A stretch of DNA of 64,000 nucleotides from Lepisosteus oculatus (lineage: Eukaryota > Chordata > Actinopteri > Semionotiformes > Lepisosteidae), in NCBI RefSeq assembly GCF_040954835.1, contig NC_090712.1, forward strand, positions 7,387,284-7,451,283. The letters are read 5' to 3'. This document shows positions 1-11,849 of this stretch, piece after piece (within the stretch, counting starts at the first letter, position 1; every line of letters starts with the position of its first letter). The notes under the pieces were generated by a model. It did not search any database, was not told the DNA's origin, and was given only the letters and a program-made list of their open reading frames with translations. Made by a program: the position numbers and the translations under genes.

Positions 1-1707
1 CAATGGATGCCTTTTTAATGTAGATGTATAATTATGTTTGAAAGGCCTTTGACCAATATGCTTAAGCAATATACAAGCAGCTTTCATATTAAATTTTCAT
101 CATTTCAACAATGTAAAATTTTCATGTATTTCTGCACTGTGGCCCAGATTCTCTGATACAGGTTTCTGAAGCCTTTATTTCTTTGCTTAAATTGCTGTGC
201 CATCAATGGGGTGTTTTGAACTCTGTCTCTCTGGTTTCTGTTAACAGCCCCAGATGTTAGTGTTCTCATTACTGCACTGTGGGCCAGTTAAAAGCTACTT
301 GTGGCTTAAGCTGACACAGACGATTTAGTGCCTATAGAAAATGTTTTAATCTACTCCATGGCACCAAGTTATCAAAAACACTCCTTAGTGTTGTTGCACA
401 CATGTGCTTATTTTATTTATTTTTTCCTTCTTCATAACAAAGTGCATCCAGTCCTAGTATTTATTAATTTTTATTTTTGCCTTTTATCTCCTTTTTTTCT
501 GTAACAGTCATGTCCTTTTGTGAGTCAGTCTGTGTTATAAACGTAACCACATGGAGCTTACAAAGTGTCCAGCAAAAGAAACTGCACGGACAGAAAAGCA
601 CATGTTGAAATATAACATTGTATGCCGATAAATGGGTTTAGAAATCCTGTGTGTAACTGTGATAGAACAGTCTTAAAATCTCTTGATTGGACTTGAAATG
701 CAGCAGGTGCAATTATATACAATTCAGTTAACAGAGATTGAGTAACCATTGAGGTAAAGTTTGCTCTTCTATTATAGCCATTAAAGGTGTGAAAACAGTG
801 CTTTTTTTTTCAAAAGCCAGTTAGGTCATTGAAGTATTAATACAACATGACCCTGATTACCAGGGATTGAAAAGCCCGGAAAGGGTGAATTTTAATGTGA
901 AATGCAATGTAAATGAAATGGCTAACCAATGATTGGAATAAATCAAAAAAGTAATTGTTTAGGTATAATTTTGTAATTTGTATAGTTTCAATAACTAGAA
1001 ATAAACAGATTTCTGATTTTAAAAGAAAGTAAGAAATATTGTTTGCATATTTCAGTCTTTGCTTTGTATTCCGCTTACCTTTTTTTGTTATGTTTACCTT
1101 CTACTTGGGTGTTCAGGTCCAGAGAAATGTTTGGACCAAATAGTTTTCCTCACTCAAGTGGGAACCACAGTGTGTTGCCCATTCATCATTTCAATACCAT
1201 CCTTTGGGAGGGAATGTGCAGTTGTATTCCCCACAGATTCACTGCTAATTCTAACATTTTAAGTTTAGTAATAATTCATAATTAAAATAAAAATTTATAA
1301 TAATTATAAGCATATCAAAGTCCCATACCATGTGTAGCAATTCAATTTGAAAGTTAAAATGTTATTTTGGACGTCAGCTCATATTATTCGTATACTCGTA
1401 TTATTTTTATATACAGAGAGTATGACCGACCAAAAATAAATCCCTTTCAATTCCATTTTGGCAGCCAGATCCTTAACAGAACAGTAGGTTTTATTTTTAC
1501 AGTATAAATTGTGACGGTACTTTCACAGAAGCATAGTACAAGATGCCGCAGAGTTTATGTGAACAAGGTTCCGATGCAAAAGTGTTTTGGTATCAATTGA
1601 TCTTAAGAAAGCATTGTAGCTCTTAAGAAGGTTAACTATGTAAATACTTCAGTATTAAAAGCCAGGGTCATGTTCTGGTGTCTGACTGAATGTTATGACT
1701 CTCCTAG
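1..1707 (+). other. SPTLC3: SPTLC3 intron (upstream part)
   Basis: This is AT-rich non-coding sequence upstream of the first SPTLC3 exon in the window, ending in a pyrimidine tract and CTCCTAG acceptor at 1701-1707. I see no further exon. The PLP-lysine exon and everything 5' of it must lie left of the window. Confidence 0.7.
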
Positions 1708-1843
1708 GTATTCAGAGAGTGCAGCAGCTAGCAGAAAACACGAGGTACTTCCGGAAGAAGCTGCATGAGATGGGCTTCATCATTTATGGCAATGAGCACT
1801 CTCCTGTGGTCCCGCTGTTACTTTACATGCCAGGGAAGGTTGG
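1708..1843 (+). CDS. SPTLC3: SPTLC3 antepenultimate coding exon
   Basis: Acceptor CTCCTAG and donor GTAGGT. The exon starts with two bases completing a Gly codon and encodes [14 protein letters not shown]... through LLLYMPGKV, leaving GG for the next exon. It forms part of the C-terminal small domain of the aminotransferase-like fold. Confidence 0.93.
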
Positions 1844-4285
1844 GTAGGTCTTGAAACTTTCTGAAACACTAGATTTTTAAGCAAAACACAATTAATCACT
1901 ACATTTGGCTCAAGGGGGTGCCAGAAAAAAAACATTGGAAAGGTCAATTTGTATTATTTCTTTTATTGAAACGCTTAGTATGTGCCACTAAAATGCCTGG
2001 TGTTATTTGACATGATTTGGTTTACCATTTGGCTGCACCTTCATAATTAGACCCTATGCTGACTGGATCTGCATATCTTAAACTGGGGCTTGTCTGTCTG
2101 TGCTGGAAGGAAACGCAGTGTGATGAAAGGCTGTTGCATGCTCTTATCATATGACCTCACATGAGGTTTCTCACAGTCTTTATTCTCTTCTTACCCGATA
2201 CATCTTTGTTGTCATCACAGAACATATGGACATTTGAAAATTACAGTTTTCACCGTAATAAGATTGACTTCCCCCCAAAATTGAGTGTTTCATGTACATA
2301 CTTGATTTTATTGAACTTTTTTTCACAATTCCACTAAACAGTGTAACAATGATATATTGGTGTCTGCACAACTAATGAAGATAGCTACTAAGTCACAGAA
2401 CATAATGGCATTTCAGTATTTTATTTTGTTTTCTCTTTTTTGTAATTTAATACAGCTCAGTTTCATTTTGAGGGCCTTAATTGATGCTCTTGGCATGCAA
2501 AAACATTCCTCTTAAAAACAAACAAACACATCTTCAAAACATCATGAAGTTCTTTTATATTTGCATGATTCCTTAAGGGTCTTGCAGATAAAGTAGGTTA
2601 CTCAGCTTGAGCAAAATTAGAGTTACAGTTTAAATCAGACATCTGATCTTACGACTTTTAGAAGGGTAGCTCTGCTGCTGCTGTTTAAAAAGATCTTTCA
2701 TGAGAGAAGCACATCCTGATGCATGGATTTCAGACTGACCCAAAGATAACAGCCTCCTGGCAAGGCAACAAAGGTACCAGCAGCTGCAGGGTTTTTACGA
2801 AGCAGTGCAGTGAGCATTGTTTTCTGTTTTTTTCTTCTGTGAAAACTGGAAGCTCTTTTTTCCATCCCCTCTCATCGTTCTCTCTCTCTGTGGTGTAGTT
2901 TATAAATATGGTCACACAGCTGCTGTGTTTAGAATGGATTACAGTCTTTCAAAAAAATGACAACAGCTTTAAAAATGCTGGACAGGGAACAAACTGAGTT
3001 GGCCAGACAGCAAGTGTGTATAAACTGTTTCAGAGCAGGTGTAGTACAGTGTCCGTGATGGATTCCTTGCCCTTGTGCAGTTCACTTATTTCAGATTCCC
3101 CTGAGGCTACAAAGGAGGGGTGCTTTTTAACAAATGCAATTTATTTCATTTGGAATGTAATCCCAGTTTTTATACAAACATAAATTATCAGACACTTTCA
3201 TGCTCATTAATTATTGAAGTGCTGTGGAAACTGTTCTAACAAAGTTTTCCAAGTGCTGTTTATTGAAGTGCTGTGGAAGCATTCTCAATTTACTCTAAGA
3301 TGATAAGCCCAGTCCTGTGCTGAAAAGACCCCAGCATGTCATCCTAGAGTTCCTTCAACACAGACTGCAAGCAGTTCTTATGTGGAGGACATAAAGCTCA
3401 GCCTTCCACAAATTAAACAATCCAATTTATATGAGCTTTTATTGTAGCTAGAATCAAAGCATGGCTTCACATAACTGAGACAACAGAATTTAAAGGGACC
3501 ATATTTGCCTTACCGGAACTGGTGAGGTCTAGAAAATAACTTTCATGTTCTGCTTGCCTGTTTGAGAGCAATTCTAGCAGGTTTCAAACACATGACATTC
3601 TTTGATCTCTCCCACTAGAAATAACTGAGATTAAGATATGCTGGATTTTCAGATCAACAAGACTATAACAGCTTAGATTAAAAAAATAAAACTGTGTCTC
3701 ACTGCAGACTCCCTGATCTCAGAAACCGTGTTCTGTTTTTCCTCCGTGTCAGGGCCTTTGCCAGGAAAATGCTGAAGCGAGGCATAGGGGTGGTGGTAGT
3801 GGGATTCCCAGCCACCCCCATAACGGAGTCCAGAGCACGGTTCTGTGTGTCTGCAGCTCACACCCGAGAGATGCTGGACAAGGTAGGGTACAGTGACACA
3901 GGCTGGCCTTCTGGCGGGGGATGGGTGTCTCCTTTTAAATGAGCAGTGGGAAAGGACATTTTCCTTCTTCAAAGGACAAGCAAATGCATGGTAATAATAT
4001 ACCAGCTCACCTAATGGGATTTGCTATCCTTGCAAATGCACGGACTGAAAGTCCTCCCAAGAATGTGAAGTACGTGAAGTGCTTGTATGGAAGTATGTAA
4101 CTTTCTAAAAGTTACAAAGCTGAGCTGAAAGAGTCAATGAAATAGTAGTCAGGTAGTCAGCACTGATGTATAAACTGTTTCCTCAGGTATTGAACACGCT
4201 GGATGAGCTGGGTGATTACCTGACATTGAAATACTCACGGAAGACTCCCCCCAGCAAGTCAGAGCTCTACGATGAAAGAAACTAA
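1708..4285 (+). CDS. SPTLC3: Serine palmitoyltransferase subunit 3, C-terminal part (3 exons)
   Basis: The CDS joins 1708-1843, 3753-3882 and 4187-4285, about 121 codons. Family knowledge: SPTLC3 is a PLP-dependent alpha-oxoamine synthase in the ER membrane. It pairs with SPTLC1 to condense serine with acyl-CoA, the first step of sphingolipid synthesis. Visible are a block with YGNE and [12 protein letters not shown], then [11 protein letters not shown] with the PATP loop, then the conserved [10 protein letters not shown] block, whose Arg is the usual substrate-carboxylate contact. The tail ends SELYDERN. The ELYDE element points to SPTLC3 rather than SPTLC2 by my recollection of the human proteins, and location next to ISM1 agrees. 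Phases are compatible (2, 0) and all introns are GT-AG. The tail is a few residues shorter than human. SPTLC2 is the alternative but less likely. The catalytic lysine lies outside the window. Confidence 0.93.
1844..3752 (+). other. SPTLC3: SPTLC3 intron
   Basis: Non-coding, with no recognised gene. It carries the small direct duplication at 3211-3278. It ends in a pyrimidine-rich tract and a GTGTCAG acceptor. Confidence 0.8.
3211..3278. repeat. Short direct duplication
   Basis: A 19-base unit beginning TTATTGAAGTGCTGTGG occurs at 3211-3229 and again at 3260-3278, with a partial copy of its core between them near 3251. This is a local 49-bp tandem duplication within an SPTLC3 intron and no function is implied. 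Confidence 0.75.
3753..3882 (+). CDS. SPTLC3: SPTLC3 penultimate coding exon
   Basis: Acceptor GTGTCAG and donor GTAGGG. It encodes [18 protein letters not shown], the PATP loop and [16 protein letters not shown], and ends in phase 0. This is the most strongly conserved part of the gene in the window. Confidence 0.95.
4187..4285 (+). CDS. SPTLC3: SPTLC3 terminal coding exon
   Basis: Acceptor TTCCTCAG. It encodes [18 protein letters not shown] followed by a 14-residue tail ending DERN and TAA at 4283-4285. The D-E-L/M-G-D-x-L-x-LKYSR block is typical of SPTLC2/3 C-termini. Confidence 0.93.
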   Translation, partial: VLNTLDELGDYLTLKYSRKTPPSKSELYDERN

Positions 4286-5448
4286 GCTCTAGCTGAGCAC
4301 TGGAGAAACTAAGACTGAATGTAAATATGAGTTTTCTTCCCATGAAGGGAACTTAGTATTTATTTTTAGTAATACCTTCATTGAAAAGGAAATGAATGGC
4401 AGCTTGCCTTCTACCAAATAACAGAGAAACATTTAAAGCACTGAAGTTGTCTTTCAGCTTACCTTAACTTAGTTTTCTAATTATTTGTTTAGATATTTGA
4501 TGAAGTACAAGACATAAGGGGTGAAAGAACAAAAAATGAAGGATTCACGTGAGCCATCAAAATATCAGGTGTACAATAAGAAAGACATTTTTAGACATGT
4601 ATTCCATTGTCACACAGGGATTGATTCAGGTATAAAAACGTGATTGTTTAATTTGTCAGGCTTTGCTGTTATACTACTAATAGAACATCCCTGGTCTTGG
4701 ATGTGTGAGCTGCTTCAACATACAGTACTTTGGCTACAAAGGGAACAGGTAAAGATTAGTTCCATGCTGGAAAAGCAGAGAGGAGAATCACAATGTTTGA
4801 TGACCTGAAGAAGGCTTGACAGCCAAAATACTGTGTTTCTGCTATTGTATGTTTAGTGAGGAATTAACCTTTACTTGTTCATGGTTTTGGAATGACAGCA
4901 CTGTGCTGCTGCCACAGCTGGTCTCAAAAACCTAAAATAAGACATTTCATTTGAATATGCACTGTTCAACATTTATTAATATTAATACATACACTAAGAT
5001 GTTTGGCTTCATCTGCATTGTCGACCACTTGTTAATAGCACTTGCATTTCTGTTTGTTTATGAGTTGGTTTTATATATTTACATATCTCTTTTTCAGTTT
5101 TGTAATAACATCATGCATAATATGCCGTTTAATTACTGGGTTTTGTTTGTTATTTGAAGAGGTATGAAGTCTAAAGCAAACACCTGTTGAGCAGTTGTAG
5201 GCTTGCTGGAAGCAACCATATTGTGCACAGATGAAAGTAAAATTCTCCTCAGTTGTTAAAGGAAAAAGATGATCTCCAAAGGGCTCCTTAGCACAACATG
5301 CAAAACATGAAGACACGTGGTAAAAGTATCTTAATTCAGAAAGGAGATTTGCCTATAAACTAAAATATAAAGCAATTTCTTTATTGACTTTTACTGAGAG
5401 TAATATATATAGTTTATATACAAAATACTTTTATGAAATTATACTTTA
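4286..5448 (+). other. SPTLC3: SPTLC3 3' UTR and flank
   Basis: AT-rich sequence after the stop codon. No canonical AATAAA was found close by; the first one I notice is at 6010-6015, so the UTR end is not resolved. A retroelement tail-like piece lies at 4798-4920. Confidence 0.5.
4798..4920 (+). repeat. Retroelement 3'-tail-like fragment
   Basis: The segment begins with an 'acctgaagaaggcttgacagc' type motif, followed by an ATT-rich tail. The CCTGAAGAAGGCT(CC)ACAGCC motif is common at 3' ends of fish retroelements. The Penelope-like relic at 51.3-52.0 kb ends in a related CCGAAGAAGGCTCCACA motif. Family assignment is tentative. Confidence 0.4.
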
Positions 5449-5785
5449 TTGTATGGGTTGAGTGAGGTAGCAAAAGCAGCTGTCTCACAGCCCCAAGGTC
5501 CAGGGCTTAATTTCTTCCTCAGGTGTCTGATAAAGAGGCCTGTGTGTTTAACCTGTGTTTTGCATGGTGTTTTTTTCAAGATGTTCCAGTTTCTTCCCAT
5601 CTCCCAAAGTCATGCTATCTGGGTAATTTCAGATTGCCCCTTTTTTCCATTGTCTTGAGATGGACTGGCACCCTGTCCAGGGAGAGAATATTCAGGTTTT
5701 CTCAGTCCTGTCTTGCACCCAGTGCTTCTGGGATAATCTCTGTTTTACTGAGACCCTGATCAGGAAAAGCAACCTCTGATAACTT
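5449..5785 (+). repeat. Dispersed repeat, family C (LINE-3'-end/SINE-like)
   Basis: An old copy of a fish interspersed repeat. Landmarks are 'ctgtctcacagccccaaggtccagggctt', 'gactggcaccctgtccagggag', 'cttctgggata' and 'accctgatcaggaaaagc'. Related copies in this window are at 7990, 19560, 42411 and 57868 on the same strand, and at 28725 and 60840 inverted. The (ATGG)n tail of better copies suggests an L2/CR1-like LINE 3' end or a SINE sharing it; I cannot name it with certainty. Confidence 0.7.
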
Positions 5786-7989
5786 TTGAAACATTTCTTA
5801 TTTAGCCATTCCTCCTCATGCAGACATAACTGCTTAAAATATTGCAGTCCAAGAAGTGTTTATGTAAAATATTTTGCTTTCATGAACTTTAGCATTTTGG
5901 GTATGTATACTATGTGCCAACATTAACTTCAACTACCAATTATTGAGGATCTTAGAATTCTTAAGGTATGGGGTAATCTTTATTAATCTTGGAAGGAATT
6001 TAGACAGATAATAAACATTTCAGAATCTGTCAATTTTTTCTTGTCTTTGCATGTTTTATATTCTGTATAGATTTTTGTCTTGTGTGTTTAACGATCAAAC
6101 AAACACATTATAGCAGTAGAACCAACTATAATAAGACAGAAGTAAAAACCCTGTATACTGGAATAATTTTAGTTCAGCACACCTAAAGAATTCTGCGGTT
6201 TTGAAGGTATGTTTTAGCAATACATTTAAAAAGATTGAAGGAAATCTTGATCAAAAGTTTTTACATCAATTGAAACACTGATATCCTTTAGCTACTGGCT
6301 CTTTTTGGGTGATCTGGTCTTGATATCTTTTTTCAAGAAAGACATTTTGTCATGAGGATAAAACATGATATTTATCCCATCTGATTTGCATATCTCATCT
6401 GCTTTGTTCCTAGACTCCAGTTCCACAACCGATGATTAAAGATGGAAAGAGACCTCAGCTTATAGCTACATAAATCATACTGCACTCTGCATTCTCAGTT
6501 CTGGGTGGCAAAGTATAAAACAGAATAACAAAAACATACTGAATGGATGCAGTTCGGACCTCATTAATATTTGTAGTCTCTCAAAAATGGCTTTTTCCTG
6601 ACAGAAGTGTTTTACTTTATATGTGAAGAATTGTGATAACAGCAATGGTGTTTGTCCACACAACAGAGAAGAACAGGATATGAATGAAATGATACTGTAA
6701 GTGGAGCATAAAACCATTGGAATATGTCCGAATTGTGCAGCCATCTGATAAAATGCAAGAAATCAGACTGGAATGGCTTGTTTCTGTCCAACAGATGTAA
6801 TTTAAAAGCCTGAAAAATCAATTAAATATTTAAATTATATAAGGTAAGACTAAAGTAAAAAATAAACACGCAAATAGGCATAAATGCATAAAAAGACAAA
6901 CTATGTAATGGTATAACTGAAAATATTGGTTCAAGCAGGGAAAAAAGTACAGACATAGACATAGTGTTCATCTTCAATAATGTAAATGTTTCTGAATGGC
7001 CAGCAATATAATTTAACTTTACATCTCTAAATTTAAAATGTCCTTTTTCCAACCTTTTAATGTACAACTTCCATCTGCAAGTATGAAAAAAGAAGCTGGG
7101 GAGGTAACCATGCCAGAATACTTTTGGCATGAAAATGTTAGTTTTTCATGAGAAGTAGGAATAAAATAAGCCTGATGTTGAAGGCACAGTTGAAACACAT
7201 TATTTACTTAATAACTTCCAGTTTTTTTAGCATTACCGCCATCAGTAATGACTTATTTTCTTCTTAAATATGAATAGTTTTCTAATTGCACAGTAATTTT
7301 TCCATGAGACTTTTCATTGTAAAAATATTTATTTTATCTGATGAGTATTGCATGGATAAAATACACAGTTAAGACAGCCCATTCCCACAGCTGGGGCAAC
7401 TCTACATGCACTTGTACTTGTGCTGTATATTGGATTTCCCACATTACCACAGTCAAATATATCAGCATCTATCAAGTTAATACATGGCCCAGCGGATAAC
7501 GAGACCCTTTTTCACACCAGTGCAGTTTTGGCACAATACTGCCAGTTGGTAAGTTACATCTGCAGCTTTGTCTTTTTTAAGCAACCATGATCTATCAAAG
7601 ATGTCTTTGATCTGATACCACAATGTAGTGCCAGATCTATTACCATTTAAACTCACAGGACTGTGGTATCAACATACCCAGCAAGAGGTAGCACTCCATC
7701 TTGTCTGATCAAGAGACAAGAGGCTACTTAAATAGGAGTAACATCCTGCCCAAATGGAGAAGGTTCACAGGTTTCCATGGACTCACTTCAAAGCTGTGTT
7801 GTGTATTCTGGCTCGGTTTTGCATATTAGGGCATTTTTTTTAAATTGTTTTTTTTTCAGTAATACAAAATCTTTGAAGGACATTTTTTAACGTGTATGCT
7901 TGATCAAACCAGATATTATTTCTGCCTTTTCTGTATTTTTTTGAATTGTCATTTTTATTTTCATTTTTTGTTTTATATTGACATATACA
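5786..7989. other. Intergenic, no gene seen
   Basis: AT-rich. Short open frames on both strands (for example the minus frame at 6822-7130) lack recognisable domains or splice context. A canonical AATAAA at 6010-6015 is the only distal poly(A) candidate for SPTLC3 that I notice. Confidence 0.6.
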
Positions 7990-8098
7990 GTATGTGACGG
8001 GCACACTGTCCAGACTTTCACTCACTGCTTGCTGGGATAGGCTCTGGCTCCCCACAACCCTATATTGGATAAAAAAAGTGGTTAGAAAATGAGTGCAT
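7990..8098 (+). repeat. Dispersed repeat, family C, 3' part
   Basis: Matches the 3' portion of the family seen at 5449: 'cactgtccag', 'tgctgggataggctctggctccc', 'tattggataaaaaaagtggttagaaaatg'. The end matches, in reverse, the start of the inverted copies at 28725 and 60840. Confidence 0.7.
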
Positions 8099-10817
8099 GG
8101 ACATTGATAAATGTGGTTTTTCAAAAAAGTTCAAACTACTAAATTCAGCTTCTATTAATTTGACTTAATTTGGTTGCACTGCTGTTGATGTCTTAAGCAG
8201 AGTAATGGTCAACCTTTGATCTTTCCTGAGCTAGTTTATATATGCCATATTACTGGAGTATATAGACAGCGCCAAGTGTGGGAGTACTTTAAAAAGTATT
8301 TGAACATTTTCTGATGTCAGAGTCTCATTGTAATAAAGAAAGGTCAGTGACAGATTAAACAGATTTCACTAATGTCATGTACATTCTCCTTTTTTTCCTC
8401 TCTCACCAAATCGATACTGATGAACAGTCAAAAAGCAGGAATTACTCACCAAATCTGCTTAAACTATTGAAATGCTGCAAAAATGAAAAGCAAAAAAACT
8501 CTGCCCATTTGAAAACCCAGTTTCAATGTTACTTGACTACATGCTCTCCTCAGAAGTACAGCAGGAAAATTAAGGTCTGTGAGTCTCCTTTAATCTCCTG
8601 CTGAGATCAGATTTGTATCAAAGCCTGAATTAGTGGATGCTGCCCCTACTGTCAACTCAGCATGTCCCAGTCACAAAGTGTCCCACAGGAAAATTATTTA
8701 TTATATGTAGCAGAGCTAAAGCAGCCAGAGATTTATGTCCTAAATTTGAGATAATAATCTTGTATTTCTAATCATACTGTACACTCAAAAAGCCACCTGC
8801 ATTCTCACTAACACATTTGCTTCCCATGCTTAACTTTTTGGACAGAAACGCTCTGTTTGCATCGTAAAATGTTTCTGAAAGAGAAATAAGAAGAGAGATG
8901 TCTGAATCACTGAGAATGAATTTGTACTTCATCGTATGCTTTTCAAAATAATAACATTTTCTGTTTTGGGCAGAAAGTGAAGGGTTATTATATCAACTAA
9001 TTCTCTGCCTTTTATGTAACTTGGTAGCTGTTCTCAATTCATGAACTTCTGTGGCTCTGAAAAGTAAAAAGACAGATATATTTGGCAAGGTTTAAGTGGA
9101 AGTGGAATAAAGTAGCTATATTCTTTAAAGTGCAGATTCTAATAAATTCCAGGCACTAGATTTCATTCAAAGAGTAAATCACTTCACCTACCAACTCAAT
9201 GTCTATTTTTTCTCTTAATTTCCCAAGGCAACTTTACAGGGAAGATATAACTTAAAGCAAGTGAAAAACACATGAGTTTTTGGAATAAGGGGGTGAAGGA
9301 CTGGGGCTCTTTTCAGAAGTCCACAGGCTGTAGTCAGTTAGACCATATATAATGTCAAAGGGGGCTGTGTCTGGTTAACAGAATGTTTTAACAAATTTTC
9401 TCCAGTGTTTCAAAGAGGGTGATTCTATTGGAAACATCGAGGAAGACTATTTGTGGAAACATCTGTTTGACCAGCCTTTGCTCCTTTCAATGTGAGCAGT
9501 ACAGCCACCAGAGTTTTCATTCACAACTCTTTTCATCTCTGTTATGTGTGAGCCTCAAACTGCAGACATTTATTGGAATTGTATGTTGTTGTTACCATGG
9601 CCTATGAAACTCCACTAATACTTTGAAGTTTTCCAGTAGCTGCAGAGTCATGGATTCTTGGAATTTAATGTATAATGTTTCTCTTTCACACAGATCCATC
9701 CATCCATTTTTCTGTCTGCTTGAAGGTTTTTTTCAGAGGGTGTTTTAAGACAATATCCAGGAGCTCAGGCTGATACACTTGTGCCATATTTTTTTTTAAT
9801 GTATTAATGCATGTGAAACGTATGCATTGCTGAGAGTGATCTAACACAAGTACAACCAAGTACAGTATATGTCTATTCACTTTACAAATGCCGACAAATT
9901 CTTCATACATTTCAAATAAAAGCTCAAAAGCTTTAAGGCGTGTCTGACAGCTGTACCACATGCTCCCTGCCCTCCAGTTATGCCTGTTTCCTCTCACCAT
10001 TGCAGTTTATGAAAGAAACATGTCCCTTTAAGAAGATCATTGCTCTTCATTGGATGTCTGTCGAGGAAATTGTCCTGGTTTTCATACTGTGGATCATACC
10101 GATGCTTCATAGCATCTTGTAAAGGTGCTCTAGTTTTACACCAGAGGCACAGTACCCATGAGTACAAGGCTCCATGAAATGCAGAACATAGGTTTTCAAA
10201 CCTGAGTCAAGACTCATCCATGTGTAATTTACGAAGTACATTCTCCTCTGACATTCTTTTTAATTTATAGGGGGAAAAAACAATGCTGACACTTTTATGA
10301 GCAAAGTCTCTCCACTGCTGTAACAGGTCTTTTTAATTTCTGTCTAGATAGCAGGCACTGTCATACAAAGAGTAATAATGACTCACTGCTGACATTCAAG
10401 AACTATACAATACTGCTAAAGACATGTTGGAATTAGGGTCAGGTACATACTGTACATGGAGTCTAGTTTTCCGCAAACAAATAATTAAATTTAATTCTTT
10501 ATCCATTTTTGGTTAACTTGCTTGTTTTCTGTGGAAAAAGGTAGGCTCACAAATTAACTAATCAACTGTTTCTGTTATAAAATAGTCTAAGTGACCAACG
10601 AAACAACACTTGCAGACTCGGAGGTCTTCCTAATTTTAAAGTTTACATTTTCAAGTTTCTGTTTGCTTCCGATGAATACACACCAGCACAGCAGCATCCT
10701 CAGTCCTGCTATTTTTAATAAGCAGCTTCCAAGAATACTAACAGGAAATTATATTTTGTCCATTTCTCATTCCACAGTTTCATCGGTTCATGCCTTGATT
10801 TATCAATTCCTTTATCA
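8099..10817. other. Intergenic, no gene seen
   Basis: No recognisable gene. The minus strand at about 9690-10250 has moderately long open stretches broken by stops, with no identifiable product. Confidence 0.55.
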
Positions 10818-10862
10818 AGTCAAGCTTTATTGTCCCCTAGGGGAAATATGTTTTACGGTCAA
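10818..10862 (+). repeat. Short dispersed-repeat fragment ('tttattgtcccc' type)
   Basis: The stretch 'ctttattgtcccctagggga' and the bases after it resemble a common fish repeat of the form TTTATTGTCCCCGAGGGGAAATTTG. It contains the near-palindrome TCCCCTAGGGGA. Only a fragment is present. Confidence 0.5.
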
Positions 10863-11849
10863 GTCAAACACAACACAATGACAAATATCATCAAAAGGGA
10901 AGAGAATACAGTCGTGTTACAGGAGAAAGGAAACAAGAGACAAGGTAGTTACTTTGCATTGTTTAAGAGTGTAATTGCATTGGGAATGAAAGATTTCCTG
11001 TGTCTGTTGATACAAATGTAATGACGTTTTGTGTACCAAAATATGTTTCCATAAGCTGGCAATGTTGGCAATAGCTGAAAGTGGCAGCTGAAACACCTTT
11101 ATCAATGACCATTTGTTGGCTCCACGTCTTGGGTGCTAATGGATTTCCAAATGAGGTATTTCCATCTAAAACAGCAAGCCATGCTTATTATGTAGCACCA
11201 GAATTAAATCCTTTGAAGCACATAACAAACAGCTCAAACAAAAACAAGGTGATCAAACATGGAATACCATTTGCTTGTTACACAATAAAAAAGGTGTCAA
11301 GCAGAGCCAGGTCTTGTCATGCAGCTGTCTGGGTCATAGTAAATTAAATCTACAAATGCAAACACACTTTTTTGTTACCTTACCTTTTAACTGATGGATG
11401 TCCATGTAAGTGACACTTAGCTAGACTCCAGATAGACCATTAAAATACTTCAGATCCCTAACATGTTCTTTTGTGGTTCACATTATTTTGTACCAATGAC
11501 TGAATATCCTATCCACTTCATTAGGATTCGGAAGGGATTGCTTATTGTAAGGATGAAAGTGTTTAGATTTAAGATTAAGTCTTTGAAAATAGTCCTGCCT
11601 TCCCATAGCCCTGACACACTTTTTAAAGAAACTATAAAAATGTGCATAATTCTGCCGATTACTTACGAGATACTTTACGATTTACTGACAGAAAAAAAGT
11701 CTTATTTTTTAACTAAAACAATAACTCATAATAACGGGAAACGTTGTTTACCATGTGTATTGTTCGAAAGAATGATTAATGCTTATGAGGTAGCAATGCA
11801 CGCATTTAACCAATGCCGCTGGAAACCAGGCTGAAAGAAGGAGTAGTGT
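10863..11849. other. Intergenic, no gene seen
   Basis: No gene recognised. A 123-codon open frame at 11463-11834 (+) is Lys/Ile/Phe-rich without domain features and is probably chance. Confidence 0.5.

Noticed and set aside
9686..10252. Minus-strand open stretches with protein-like composition
   Set aside because: At least two stops break the frame. No family recognised and no splice structure.
11463..11834. 123-codon plus-strand open frame upstream of ISM1
   Set aside because: It begins with ATG but is Lys/Ile/Phe-rich, as expected of AT-rich DNA, and has no domain, signal peptide or splice context.
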